Shown: in pieces, positions 47,623-56,072 of the stretch
Position numbering within the stretch: the first letter of the stretch is position 1
How the letters are laid out: each line of letters opens with the position of its first letter
Assembly: GCF_000971965.1 (NCBI RefSeq)
Contig: NZ_LAQP01000016.1
Span: forward strand, 62,001 to 126,000
Reading direction: 5' to 3'
DNA: 64,000 nt
From: Paenibacillus wulumuqiensis
Lineage (GTDB): Bacteria; Bacillota; Bacilli; Paenibacillales; Paenibacillaceae
Position numbers and translations under genes: made by a program
Notes under the pieces: model-generated
Databases searched by the model: none
The model's input: only the letters and a program-made list of their open reading frames with translations
Told to the model about the DNA's origin: nothing

Positions 47623-47661
47623 AAATAAATTATGCTATCCTGATCCAAGGGTCCACTCTTG

Positions 47662-49623
47662 TTATGAACTGCTGTCCTCTTTCTTGTTCGAATCGGATTC
47701 GTTCTTGATCAATTCCAGCTTGCCTACTCGAATATTGACCTGCTTGACCCTTGGCAGTCCCGAAGGCTGCTGTTTGGTGAAGATTTTATCGTCATATTTT
47801 ACTTGGAAGCGGCTGTCCTGATGATTGCTGGACAGGTTAAACTGAATCGACGATCCGCCTGCCGATGCTGTTCCGGCTACTGCATTGACCGTCAGATTAC
47901 CGCGGGCAAAAAATCCACCCTCCAGTGAAAAGATCGAGCCTACTCCATACAACCAGGCTGAAGATTCGGTATAAAAGAAACCTCTAATCTTTTTCATACT
48001 GGAATCATTGCCAATCATCGTGTTATTAAAAGCATCAAACCGGTTTAATAAAATGCCGCCTTTGGACATCAGTACCAGTTCCTTGTCGTCCAGATCACGA
48101 ATTGTTGCATCCTGCAGGATGGTGGTATAGACCGCTGATGAAGACGGCTGATTGCCGGTACCTGTCGAATCGCCTGAAGCTGCAGCAGTGGCAGCAGGAC
48201 TCATCACATAGATGGTCGCATCCATATCGGCTTTGCCCTTAACAATCATTTTGCCGGTGACGATAATATTGGCTCTAATCTGTACAGGCGTATCCAGCGT
48301 ATTGTTAATGATAAGATCGCCATGTACGATGAGCCACTTTTTGAATTCTTTATTTACGGAATTCTCCGCAGAGTCCTTCGGATTTTTATCCGGGTAGTTA
48401 ATCTGCTCGAAGGTCACTCCATCCAGCTCCAGGTTACCGTCAAACAGCATGGAATCCTGCATATTTTTGAATGTATCATCCAGTTCGGTCATCTGCTTCT
48501 CATATAACCGGCTGCGGGTCTCAAAATCCTGCAATTCCGCTTCTGTGGCATCCTTGGCAGGATTGGCAGGTGGCACAGGTCTGACAGCCACCCGGATCAT
48601 GCCGGGTTGCCCCGTCGGATCAGCTGCCGATTGCTGTTTCGCCTTTTCTGCGATGGTACCGACCAGACCGGCAAAGCTATGATTTTCCTCTTCGTACCAC
48701 TGCTGTACATCTGTTCTGGAAGTGCCATTCAGCGCTTCCGTCACCTTATCCAGCGTAGTCTCTTCCAGATTGATCTGAACGAACTTTTTATTGTTTTTGA
48801 TCATGACATTTTCCAGCGGGATACCCAGCGCTTCATTCAGCGTGTTCGCGGTGCTGCGGGTATCGGCGTTGACGGGTATGCCTTCTTTGAGAATGGAATC
48901 GATCGACTGTACATACGCTTCTCCATCCGGGAACAGATACGGATAAATGGTCGCCTGCTTGAGCTCTCCGCTGCCGTTATACCGATATTCCGCATTGCGG
49001 CTCAGCTTCAGCAGTTTGCCGGAATAGATATTGCCGGTAATCGCTGGAGCACCATTCAGGGTCAGATTACTCTCCGAACCGAGTGCATAATTCAGAAATT
49101 CAGGGAAAGTATCTATCGTTACCTGCTGCTGCAGTGTACGGGTGACACCGTTCACCTGTGCTTGAGCAGTTAATGTAATATGGTACAGGGTTGGAGATTC
49201 TGTCGATCCCATCAGATCCTTATCCACATATTGAATATTCGTTAGGCGGGCTGACGCTGAACCTGTCTGATTCAGCTCCGTATGCACGGTACTCTTCTTC
49301 TGATTGATCTGTGCCTGCAGGTCATCCCGAATTCCCTTTAGCACACCATTTAATTTCACAGGGTCGATATCCTGATGGCGATCCAGCTCCTGGCTAATAT
49401 AGGCTATCGCTTCATCCAGCGACTTTTGGGCCAGATGCAGGCTCTGCACATCATTCTCGCGCAACTCGGTACGCTGGGCCCCGCCGATTGTCGCACTGAG
49501 CACAGCGACTCCCAGTACGGTGAGCAGCAGCACGATGAACATCACCATGACGAGTGCCGATCCCTGCTCCTGCCGCCAGAAAGGCCTTTTATCCAGCGGT
49601 TGATCGTGTTCGTTACGGAACAT
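47662..49623 (-). CDS. PilX-like pilus assembly protein
   Basis: The 653-residue protein has a PilX-type N-terminus: a basic leader, EQGSALVMVMFIVLLLTVLGVAVL as the hydrophobic helix (FTLIE-like motif absent), then a long coiled segment (LAQKSLDEAIAYISQELD). The extracellular part has hydrophobic beta repeats (ITGNIYSGKLLKLS, LIVHGDLIINNTL, ANIIVTGKMIVKG, IYVMSP), a solenoid look similar to bactofilin or polymer-forming domains. It is the last gene of the three-gene pseudopilin operon. Minor pilins of this class help initiate fibres; function here is inference. Confidence 0.75.
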   Translation of the reverse strand: MFRNEHDQPLDKRPFWRQEQGSALVMVMFIVLLLTVLGVAVLSATIGGAQRTELRENDVQSLHLAQKSLDEAIAYISQELDRHQDIDPVKLNGVLKGIRDDLQAQINQKKSTVHTELNQTGSASARLTNIQYVDKDLMGSTESPTLYHITLTAQAQVNGVTRTLQQQVTIDTFPEFLNYALGSESNLTLNGAPAITGNIYSGKLLKLSRNAEYRYNGSGELKQATIYPYLFPDGEAYVQSIDSILKEGIPVNADTRSTANTLNEALGIPLENVMIKNNKKFVQINLEETTLDKVTEALNGTSRTDVQQWYEEENHSFAGLVGTIAEKAKQQSAADPTGQPGMIRVAVRPVPPANPAKDATEAELQDFETRSRLYEKQMTELDDTFKNMQDSMLFDGNLELDGVTFEQINYPDKNPKDSAENSVNKEFKKWLIVHGDLIINNTLDTPVQIRANIIVTGKMIVKGKADMDATIYVMSPAATAAASGDSTGTGNQPSSSAVYTTILQDATIRDLDDKELVLMSKGGILLNRFDAFNNTMIGNDSSMKKIRGFFYTESSAWLYGVGSIFSLEGGFFARGNLTVNAVAGTASAGGSSIQFNLSSNHQDSRFQVKYDDKIFTKQQPSGLPRVKQVNIRVGKLELIKNESDSNKKEDSSS

Positions 49624-49638
49624 TATGCTTCCTTCTTT

Positions 49639-50325
49639 CTAGAATCCGAATTTGCTTTCCAGCGATGTCTGTGCCGTATCTCCACCCATGATCGAATGGG
49701 ATAGATTTAGATTGATTTTGATAATGCCGCTCTCGTATACGCTTTTTCCCTCTCTGTTATCAATCTCGATGATGGAGCCTTCCTCCAGGCGGGATTGTGC
49801 TTCCACCCATTGGGGCTGATTGGCATCTATACCCGGCGATTGCGCCGTATTCACTACGGCCGATGACTCCGGTGTGCTGGCTGGCTGTGACAGCTGTGCC
49901 GTATTGCCGCCCGATACCGGAGCCGCTGCCTCGCTGTCTGTACACGAAGGTATGTTGAGCTGCAGCGGAATGCCTTCAACTTTTGCCCCCAGATAGAGTT
50001 TCCCACCGCAAATGTAGATGTCTTTGCTCTCCGGCTTGTCACCATTCTTCTCCAGCCGGATACCTGCAGGCTGACCGCTGTTATCAGTCAGCTGTCTGAC
50101 ACGATCCGGGGTAAAAGTATACAGCTGCGTAATAATCGAGGACATCATGATATCCCCTTCCTCCCGCAGCCGGTTCTCTGTATTGATCTGACTGTAACTG
50201 CGCATCCCAAAAGTAGCGACTGCATATACAGCTGTCATGATCATTGTCAACAGCAGCAAAGTCGGCAGCATCTCGATCAGTGTGAATCCTTGCTGGCTGC
50301 GCAGCCGCTTAACGAATCTTCTCAT
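49639..50325 (-). CDS. Prepilin-like protein (type II secretion J/PulJ-like)
   Basis: The 228-residue prepilin has a type III signal: basic leader RRFVKRLRSQQG and FTLIEMLPTLLLLTMIMTA, with the Glu at mature position 5, so PilD should cleave after Gly. The C-terminal half is Ser/Thr-rich (TAQLSQPASTPESSAVV) and has a single strand-like ending. The ATG at 50325 follows GGAGGG and overlaps the upstream gene by 17 nt. It is likely a minor pilin. Confidence 0.85.
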   Translation of the reverse strand: MRRFVKRLRSQQGFTLIEMLPTLLLLTMIMTAVYAVATFGMRSYSQINTENRLREEGDIMMSSIITQLYTFTPDRVRQLTDNSGQPAGIRLEKNGDKPESKDIYICGGKLYLGAKVEGIPLQLNIPSCTDSEAAAPVSGGNTAQLSQPASTPESSAVVNTAQSPGIDANQPQWVEAQSRLEEGSIIEIDNREGKSVYESGIIKINLNLSHSIMGGDTAQTSLESKFGF

Positions 50326-50821
50326 CCGTAATATATCCCTCCACTACTGTATCTTCCTGACGGCTCTCGATATCGGGCCCCTTTACTTTTACCTGGATCG
50401 GCATGAGATAGGGAGAAGCCTCTTTCGATGAGCCGGTATTTTGGCTTTGAAGCTGGGAGTTGATGGACACTTTATAGGTTATGCCATTGATCACCGGATT
50501 CAATATAAAAGAAAGCGCAGCGGTGTCGTCTGTCAGCAGGGCGTATTTACTGCAGCTGTCCGCCGTTTTGCACCCTTCTGCCTGTATCGCTTTATTGTCT
50601 TCCAGATAGGCTTTCCATTTGTCAAAATCCTGCTTCTCCGCATAGACCAGCGCACTGCGGGCCAGGTTCACCATGACGGTCTTGTTCTCATTACTTTTGG
50701 AAAAAGAGAGCGAATTACTGAAGTAAGCCATCAGGCCCAGGGAGACAATCGACAGAATTACGATTGCAGCCATCACTTCGATCAGTGTGAATCCTTGCTC
50801 CTCCTTGAAAGCTTTACGCAT
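50309..50821 (-). CDS. Prepilin-like protein (PilV/GspI-like)
   Basis: The 170-residue prepilin: leader MRKAFKEEQG, then FTLIEVMAAIVILSIVSLGLM. FTLIEV with Glu at mature position 5 marks the PilD site. Two Cys in GCKTADSCSKYALL (about 90-105) could form a disulfide loop. The ATG at 50821 follows AAAGGAG; the frame extends to 50866 without a site. It heads the operon with the two downstream pseudopilin genes. Confidence 0.87.
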   Translation of the reverse strand: MRKAFKEEQGFTLIEVMAAIVILSIVSLGLMAYFSNSLSFSKSNENKTVMVNLARSALVYAEKQDFDKWKAYLEDNKAIQAEGCKTADSCSKYALLTDDTAALSFILNPVINGITYKVSINSQLQSQNTGSSKEASPYLMPIQVKVKGPDIESRQEDTVVEGYITDEKIR

Positions 50822-50903
50822 AATGGACTCCTTTGGTTGAATATGTCGACTGAGACTCATGTTCAAAAAACTTAGCTATTTAATTATTCGGCGTTTATGA
50901 CCA

Positions 50904-50917
50904 TATTATTTAGGTCT
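50904..50917 (-). promoter_or_regulatory. 14-nt motif shared with the main pilus operon
   Basis: On the minus strand AGACCTAAATAATA, 12 of 14 identical to 42802-42815. Here it is flanked by GACC and GGTC. It lies about 85 nt before the first pseudopilin start. Confidence 0.45.
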
Positions 50918-50981
50918 ATAGTCGCAAAAGTTAGCAAGTAACCCTGTTATTCAGCCGAAGACATTATTGGATAACAAAAAA

Positions 50982-51004
50982 GCCTGCTCCTTGTAGGAAC
51001 AGGC
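50982..51004 (-). terminator. Terminator of the deoxynucleoside kinase operon
   Basis: A 10-bp stem GCCTGCTCCT/AGGAACAGGC with one mismatch; TTTTTTG follows on the minus strand. The other contents of 50822-51142 are the 14-nt motif and a hexamer repeat. Confidence 0.85.
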
Positions 51005-51076
51005 CGTGAATATCATCTTCAATATGATCAGCTTACTGTATGGGTATGATTTTAGCTTGGACTGGCAGCGCAGACT

Positions 51077-51118
51077 TATCTATATCTATATCTGTATCTG
51101 TATCTGTATCTGTATCTG
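51077..51118. repeat. Hexamer tandem repeat (TATCTR), seven copies
   Basis: Two TATCTA units and five TATCTG units in a row end 25 nt before the stop codon coordinate of the minus-strand kinase gene, i.e. in its 3' UTR. It is of the same TATYCTG family as 6776 and 47591, one base shorter. Confidence 0.9.
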
Positions 51119-51142
51119 GACAGCGTAGGCTGCCATGCTGCG

Positions 51143-51814
51143 TTATGCCAGTGTACCGTTCAGCTTGCTCTGACGGGATTCGGCAATAATGCGGCTGACC
51201 TGGGACAGAATGCTGTCCATGGACGCCGGATCATTCACATCGTACTCGTCAATATTCAAGCGCAGCACCGGACAAGCATTGAACTCGCTGATCCAGGATA
51301 CATACCGTTCATGCATCTGCTCCCAATAGGATACATCCGTCTCGATCTCCATCTGACGTCCGCGCAGCTGGATACGGGCCAGAATGGACGGCAGGCTGCC
51401 TTCCAGATAGATCAGCACATCCGGATGCGGGAAATACGGAGTCATCACCATCGCCTCGAACAGGCTGGTGTACGTCTCATAATCGGTTGCGGACATGGTA
51501 CCTTTGTCGGCATGCATTTTGGCGAAAATGCCGGTATCCTCATAGATCGAGCGATCCTGTACATAACCGCCGCCGGCTTCGAAAATATGCTTTTGCTCCT
51601 TGAAGCGTTCAGCCAGGAAATAGATCTGCAGATGGAAGCTCCAGCGTTCGAAGTCATGATAGAACTTCTCCAGATAAGGGTTATGATCGACCTTCTCGAG
51701 GGAAGTCTTGAAGTTCAGGCGTTCAGCCAGCACTGCGGTCAGCGTGGATTTGCCGACACCTACCGTTCCGGCAATGGTAATCAGTGCATTATCAGGTATG
51801 TTGTATTCGTTCAT
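51143..51814 (-). CDS. dck: Deoxyadenosine/deoxycytidine kinase
   Basis: The 223-residue cytosolic kinase salvages dAdo and dCyd. P-loop GTVGVGKST (about 16-24), DRS motif QDRSIYEDTGIF, and lid-type Arg in ILARIQLRGRQME match the dNK family. The gene overlaps dgk by 23 nt, and the same pair stands together in Bacillus (yaaF-yaaG). Which member uses which base is assigned by resemblance only. Confidence 0.85.
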   Translation of the reverse strand: MNEYNIPDNALITIAGTVGVGKSTLTAVLAERLNFKTSLEKVDHNPYLEKFYHDFERWSFHLQIYFLAERFKEQKHIFEAGGGYVQDRSIYEDTGIFAKMHADKGTMSATDYETYTSLFEAMVMTPYFPHPDVLIYLEGSLPSILARIQLRGRQMEIETDVSYWEQMHERYVSWISEFNACPVLRLNIDEYDVNDPASMDSILSQVSRIIAESRQSKLNGTLA

Positions 51815-52433
51815 GTATAAGCTCCTTTAATTGAGAGGCAATATGATCAAATTGCTCCCGGTTTTCCACGAAATCAATGCTGTCTCCGTCAATGGTAATA
51901 ATCTTCGTGTCCGGCTCGCGCACGGCGATCGAAGCCATCGCTTCATCATAATCCGCCATCAGCTGCTCCAGATATGCCGTATCCATCGCTTCCTCGAAAA
52001 CGCGGCCACGCTTCTCAATCCGGGCCAGCAGGGTATCCAGGCTTGCACGAATATAGATGATAATATCGGGCTTGGGCAGATCATCGGTCAGCACATGGTA
52101 GATCTGGCGGTATTTGTCCCGCTTGACCCCTTTGAGCGTACGCTCGGCAAAGATCATGTTCTTGTAAATATGATAATCCGAGATAACCGGCTGATTGCGA
52201 GAAATGTACTGCACACCGGTGTCTTCGAGCTGCTTGTACCGATTGCAGAGAAAGAACATTTCCAGCTGGAAACTCCACTCATCGATATTGTCATAAAACT
52301 TGCCGAGAAATGGATTTTCCTCAACGATTTCCTTGATAATGGGGAGATTCAACTCTTCTGCCAGCATGGAAGAAAGGGTAGTCTTGCCAGCGCCGATCGG
52401 GCCTTCCACGGCGATAAACGGGGGTTGTATCAT
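51792..52433 (-). CDS. dgk: Deoxyguanosine kinase
   Basis: The 213-residue salvage kinase for dGuo: P-loop EGPIGAGKTTL, substrate loop EENPFLGKFYDN, DYHIYKNMIF in place of DRS, and lid Arg in TLLARIEKRGRVFEE. These fit the Bacillus Dgk type. It comes first in a two-gene operon with dck. Confidence 0.85.
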   Translation of the reverse strand: MIQPPFIAVEGPIGAGKTTLSSMLAEELNLPIIKEIVEENPFLGKFYDNIDEWSFQLEMFFLCNRYKQLEDTGVQYISRNQPVISDYHIYKNMIFAERTLKGVKRDKYRQIYHVLTDDLPKPDIIIYIRASLDTLLARIEKRGRVFEEAMDTAYLEQLMADYDEAMASIAVREPDTKIITIDGDSIDFVENREQFDHIASQLKELIHERIQHT

Positions 52434-52530
52434 GGGTATGAATGTCCTTCCTGTATCACATGTTCGTTAATAGACTTTATGTATTGTATCACGAAATGTT
52501 TTTGTGACGATATGTATTTATCTAAAATAA

Positions 52531-52567
52531 TAGCAGGAAGTCTGCTCTCTGATCAGACTTCCTGCTA
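52531..52567 (-). terminator. Terminator after the first receiver gene
   Basis: A 14-bp stem TAGCAGGAAGTCTG and complement encloses a 9-nt loop, downstream of the receiver gene at 52683 and upstream of dgk. Confidence 0.8.
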
Positions 52568-52682
52568 TATATTAACAAAATAGGTGATCCAGCTCTAGAT
52601 AGTATACGAATAACAAGGGAAGAGTTATACTATAAGCCTATGCAGCAGCTGCAACTGCTGTCATGGCGTACGACTCTTTGAT

Positions 52683-53075
52683 TCAGACTTCTACATTAAT
52701 GACATGGATATTCATTAATTGGATGAATCGCTTCATATCAATCGGTTTGGTAATATAGCCTTCAAAGCCCGCCTCCATCCCTCTGCGAATATCGCTGTCC
52801 ATGGCGCAGGCAGTTACTGCCCAGACCGGAGTAAGGCGGGTCTTTTCATGGGTTTGCAGGTAATTCAGACTCTCATATCCACTCATATCCGGCAGCAAAA
52901 TATCCACCAGAATCAGAAACGGTCTTCGTCTGATCGCCAGTTCAATCCCCTGTTGTGCTGTAGAAGCCTCTACTAATTTTAAGCCCGGAAATTTTTTCTT
53001 GAAAATATGGCGCATGGTTAGTGTACTCAGCTGATCATCTTCAATATATAAAATTTCTTTCAGAGCTGAATTCAA
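52683..53075 (-). CDS. Stand-alone receiver (REC) domain protein, canonical
   Basis: The 130-residue response-regulator receiver has no output domain. The acidic pair Glu12-Asp13 (LYIEDD), phospho-acceptor Asp58 (LVDILLPD), Thr88 (AVTAC) and Lys110 (YITKP) are all intact, so it should be phosphorylatable. The TTG at 53075 follows GAGAGG at nine bases. No histidine kinase is near. It follows a DUF2294 gene across a terminator, a pair repeated at 54880-56072. Confidence 0.87.
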   Translation of the reverse strand: MNSALKEILYIEDDQLSTLTMRHIFKKKFPGLKLVEASTAQQGIELAIRRRPFLILVDILLPDMSGYESLNYLQTHEKTRLTPVWAVTACAMDSDIRRGMEAGFEGYITKPIDMKRFIQLMNIHVINVEV

Positions 53076-53113
53076 TTAGTTCATCCTCTCTCTATTCCAT
53101 CTAATAAAATAAA

Positions 53114-53157
53114 AGGCCGAAGAGAAGGAACCTTATTGCTCCCGTTCTCTTCGGCCT
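53114..53157 (-). terminator. Terminator between DUF2294 gene A and its receiver
   Basis: A 13-bp perfect stem AGGCCGAAGAGAA and complement is followed by a T-rich stretch on the minus strand. The flank after it (TCAGCGCAT on plus) recurs at the matching place near 55335. Confidence 0.8.
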
Positions 53158-53235
53158 ATCTCAGCGCATCAAATGTCTGGTATATTACCGTATCTATTCA
53201 ATTTGATATCGCACTATTCCAATCTCTTATTATCA

Positions 53236-53910
53236 TTATTCAAAAACATAAACAATAAGGCTGTGATCCTGATCAAATCGCCAATCGACGTACAGATCAG
53301 CGACTTTTTTGTCCAGTACGGTCTCCAGCTGGACTTCCTGCACGAGCATCCGCTTTTCCAGCCGGCGTTTGGCTGTTTTGAGCAGATTGCCCTGTCCCAG
53401 ATCGATTAGTTCTTTCTCAATCAGTATGAGTATACCCTGTCGAAAGATGACTAATGTTTTGGGATTGACCCACCAGGAAGTTATCATTTCCGGCGGTTTT
53501 TGAATATACTGGGTAAGCTCGGTGATCTGCGCATGAACCGATTCCCAACCGTCGTATTCCACGGTTTCTTTCCAATTTTCATCGAGCAGACCGACAATAA
53601 TCCCGGAAGCATTATGCATGCCCCAGTCGTAATACATGTCCGTTACTTTCGTCTCCAGATTCTCTTCCAGAAATGCGCTCAACTCCGGCAGCATTGACTT
53701 CATAATCAGCTCGCGCGTATAACGGAACGCTTCTTCCTCTTCCTGATTCAGCAGGAAGTTCTCTACCGGACTGATAAATTCCCGCAGATGAAAAATAATG
53801 CATCGGTCATTCAGAGAAATATGCACCGATTGCGGTCCTTTACCAAATCGTTCACGCAGCAGCTTGGTCGTAAAGCTGGTGGCCTGACTGACGAACTGTC
53901 TATATTTCAA
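53236..53910 (-). CDS. DUF2294-type protein A
   Basis: The 224-residue soluble protein resembles Bacillus YbcI. It appears to hold two related halves: residues 1-115 with TKLLRERFGKGPQSVHISLNDR, HLREFISPVENFLLNQEEE and YDWGMHNASGIIVGLLD, and 120-224 with WWVNPKTLVIFRQGILILIEKEL and YVDWRFDQDHSLIVYVFE. The TTG at 53910 is eight bases after GGGGG; the frame reaches 53952 but the ribosome site is better here. It has close paralogs at 54133 and 55395. Family function is unknown. Confidence 0.85.
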   Translation of the reverse strand: MKYRQFVSQATSFTTKLLRERFGKGPQSVHISLNDRCIIFHLREFISPVENFLLNQEEEEAFRYTRELIMKSMLPELSAFLEENLETKVTDMYYDWGMHNASGIIVGLLDENWKETVEYDGWESVHAQITELTQYIQKPPEMITSWWVNPKTLVIFRQGILILIEKELIDLGQGNLLKTAKRRLEKRMLVQEVQLETVLDKKVADLYVDWRFDQDHSLIVYVFE

Positions 53911-54132
53911 TGCGTATACCCCCTTTAGGAAAATAAGAAAAAGATAACTCATTATCCACCGGGGTTACGGCGTTGGAATATTCAATTCCGAGATCTGAGT
54001 GATCCACGCTAAGTATACCTTAACTAATTGGTGATATCGATCTTTTTCCAGTAAACAGGTAAAACGGACCATAAAATGCATAAAATTTAATGTTTTGTCA
54101 TCCAAGAGAACTGTATCCCTCTACACGAAGAG

Positions 54133-54810
54133 CTAGTTATGAAATGTATAAATAATAATGCTATGATCATGATCAAAGCTCCAGTCGACATACAGATCGG
54201 CCAGCTTTTTCTTGAAAATCTGCTCTACCTGTACATGGCTCTCCAGCAGAGACTTTTCCAATTTTCCTTTGGTCATACGCAGCATGTTCTCATAACCGAG
54301 ACCGATAAATTCCTTTTCCAGCAGGATGGTCAGGCCCTGGCGAAAAACGAATAATGTTTTGGGATTAATCCACCAGGAATCGATCCAGGCCGGCGGCTTC
54401 TGCAGCTCGCTGGTCGCCCGGATAATCTGCTGATGCAGCAGTTCCTTGCCTTCATAATCGGGTGTTAGTTCCAGATCACTCTGCAGCAATCCGATGACGA
54501 CTCCGGAAGCATTATACAGTCCCCAGTCGTAATGCATATCAGTCACTTCCAGCTGCAGCTTGTCATGAAGGAAGCTTCGCAGCTCGGGCAGCAGTGACTT
54601 CATAATTAATTCACGGGTATGGCGAAAAGCCTGCTCTTCTTCCTGGCTAAGCAGGAACTTCTCTACCGGACTGAGGAAGTTTTTCAGATGCAAAACAATA
54701 CACCGGTCGCACAGATAAATGGAGACTGACTCCGGACCTTTGCCGAATCGGTTCCTTAGTAATTTGGTAGTATAACTGGTGGCTTGGGTGATTATATTTT
54801 TGTGGTTCAA
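54133..54810 (-). CDS. DUF2294-type protein B
   Basis: The 225-residue paralog of A and C: TKLLRNRFGKGPESVSIYLCDR, HLKNFLSPVEKFLLSQEEE, YDWGLYNASGVVIGLLQ, WWINPKTLFVFRQGLTILLEKEF and YVDWSFDHDHSIIIYTFHN. It starts with TTG at 54810 behind GGGAG at about 13 bases. Unlike A and C it is not followed by its own terminator and receiver gene; the region 53911-54132 contains only leader sequence of A. Confidence 0.85.
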   Translation of the reverse strand: MNHKNIITQATSYTTKLLRNRFGKGPESVSIYLCDRCIVLHLKNFLSPVEKFLLSQEEEQAFRHTRELIMKSLLPELRSFLHDKLQLEVTDMHYDWGLYNASGVVIGLLQSDLELTPDYEGKELLHQQIIRATSELQKPPAWIDSWWINPKTLFVFRQGLTILLEKEFIGLGYENMLRMTKGKLEKSLLESHVQVEQIFKKKLADLYVDWSFDHDHSIIIYTFHN

Positions 54811-54879
54811 TGACTATTACACACTCCCAGCTAAATTGGTAGGATACATCCGTTATTCAGTTGGGATATATCTGCATGA

Positions 54880-55263
54880 CTAGATTGCTATATCCATCCG
54901 TATCCGTTGTATGAATGTTTTCAGATCAATCGGTTTGGTAATATAACGGTTGAATCCGGCCTGTATTCCTTTGGCTATTTCCTCGTTAAAGGCACAGGCG
55001 CTGATCGCCCAGATGGGGATAGCTGCTGTATCCGGGCAGGATTTCAGAATAGAGAGGATATCATAATTGTTCGCCACCGGAAATTGAATATCGACCATAA
55101 TTAATGCAAGCTTATGAGTGTGGGCAATCTCTATCCCTTTGAATGTATCGTCTGTCTCCAGCAGAGTTAAATCGGACAGTTTTTTGCGGAACAATAATTG
55201 CAGCAGAGCCAGGTTAATCCGATCACTACCAATATAGAGAACGGCGCTCTTATCCTGTATCAC
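54880..55263 (-). CDS. Stand-alone receiver-like protein with degenerate acidic pocket
   Basis: The 127-residue paralog of the first receiver aligns without gaps through the C-terminal Lys. Asp58 (MVDIQFP) and Lys110 (YITKP) are kept, but the acidic pair is Gly12-Ser13 (LYIGSD) and Thr88 is Ser (AISAC). Loss of the Mg2+-binding acids predicts little or no phosphorylation, so it may be a pseudo-receiver. It starts with GTG at 55263 behind GAAAGG. It follows DUF2294 gene C across a terminator. Confidence 0.85.
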   Translation of the reverse strand: MIQDKSAVLYIGSDRINLALLQLLFRKKLSDLTLLETDDTFKGIEIAHTHKLALIMVDIQFPVANNYDILSILKSCPDTAAIPIWAISACAFNEEIAKGIQAGFNRYITKPIDLKTFIQRIRMDIAI

Positions 55264-55287
55264 TCTTAATCATCCTTTCAAAAAAAT

Positions 55288-55331
55288 AGACCGAAGAAAG
55301 AGTTCTCTACAATGAACTCAATCCCCGGCCT
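55288..55331 (-). terminator. Terminator between DUF2294 gene C and its receiver
   Basis: An inner stem GAGTTC/GAACTC and an outer AGACCG/CGGCCT stem (one G-U) with a bulged middle; seven Ts follow on the minus strand. It is a diverged copy of the 53114 terminator. Confidence 0.6.
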
Positions 55332-55394
55332 AATTTCAGCGCATGCATTATGTCTGAATTATTACCGAATCCCTATTTTATTTTTCAAATGGAA

Positions 55395-56072
55395 TTATTC
55401 TGCAAACGTATATACAAACATGCTATGATCTGTATCAAAATTCCAGTCAATATAAATATCTTCCAGATCTTTGTGAAGTATAGGGTCCAAATCGGCATAC
55501 TCCAACAAAATTTTCTTTTCCAGACTACGCTTAGCGGATCTCAACTCATTTTCATATCCCAGATCCAACAGTTCTTTTTCCAGCAGTACGGTTATACCCT
55601 TTCGAAAGATGACCAGCGTTCTGGGGTTGACCCACCAGGAGTCGATAAAAGCAGCTTTTTTCTGGACCAGTGTGGTAGCATCCAGAATGTATTCATGCAG
55701 CTGTTGCTTACCTGAGTAATCCGGCGCTTCACCATAATTGGAATCAAACAACCCGCCAATGATCCCGGACGCGTTATGCATCCCCCAATCATAATATAAC
55801 TCATTCACGTCCAGATTTAAATGATCCCGAAAAAATTGTTTTAATTCCGGCAGCAGGGACTTCATAATTAATTCCCGTGTATACAGGAAAGCACGCTCTT
55901 CCTTTTGATCCAGCAGAAACTCTTCCACCGGACTCATAAAGTTTTTGAGATGAATAATGATACAGTATTCTGACAAATATATATATACCGATTGAGGCCC
56001 TTTTCCAAAGCGACTCCGCAGCAGCTTAGAAATATAACTGGTTCCGCGGCTAATCATTTCTTTCTTATCCAA
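55395..56072 (-). CDS. DUF2294-type protein C
   Basis: The 225-residue paralog: SKLLRSRFGKGPQSVYIYLSEY, HLKNFMSPVEEFLLDQKEE, YDWGMHNASGIIGGLFD, WWVNPRTLVIFRKGITVLLEKEL and YIDWNFDTDHSMFVYTFAE. The TTG at 56072 is eight bases after CAGGAG; the frame opens at 56102 without a site. It is the first gene of the array on the minus strand, so it has the only long upstream region (56073-56573). Confidence 0.85.
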   Translation of the reverse strand: MDKKEMISRGTSYISKLLRSRFGKGPQSVYIYLSEYCIIIHLKNFMSPVEEFLLDQKEERAFLYTRELIMKSLLPELKQFFRDHLNLDVNELYYDWGMHNASGIIGGLFDSNYGEAPDYSGKQQLHEYILDATTLVQKKAAFIDSWWVNPRTLVIFRKGITVLLEKELLDLGYENELRSAKRSLEKKILLEYADLDPILHKDLEDIYIDWNFDTDHSMFVYTFAE

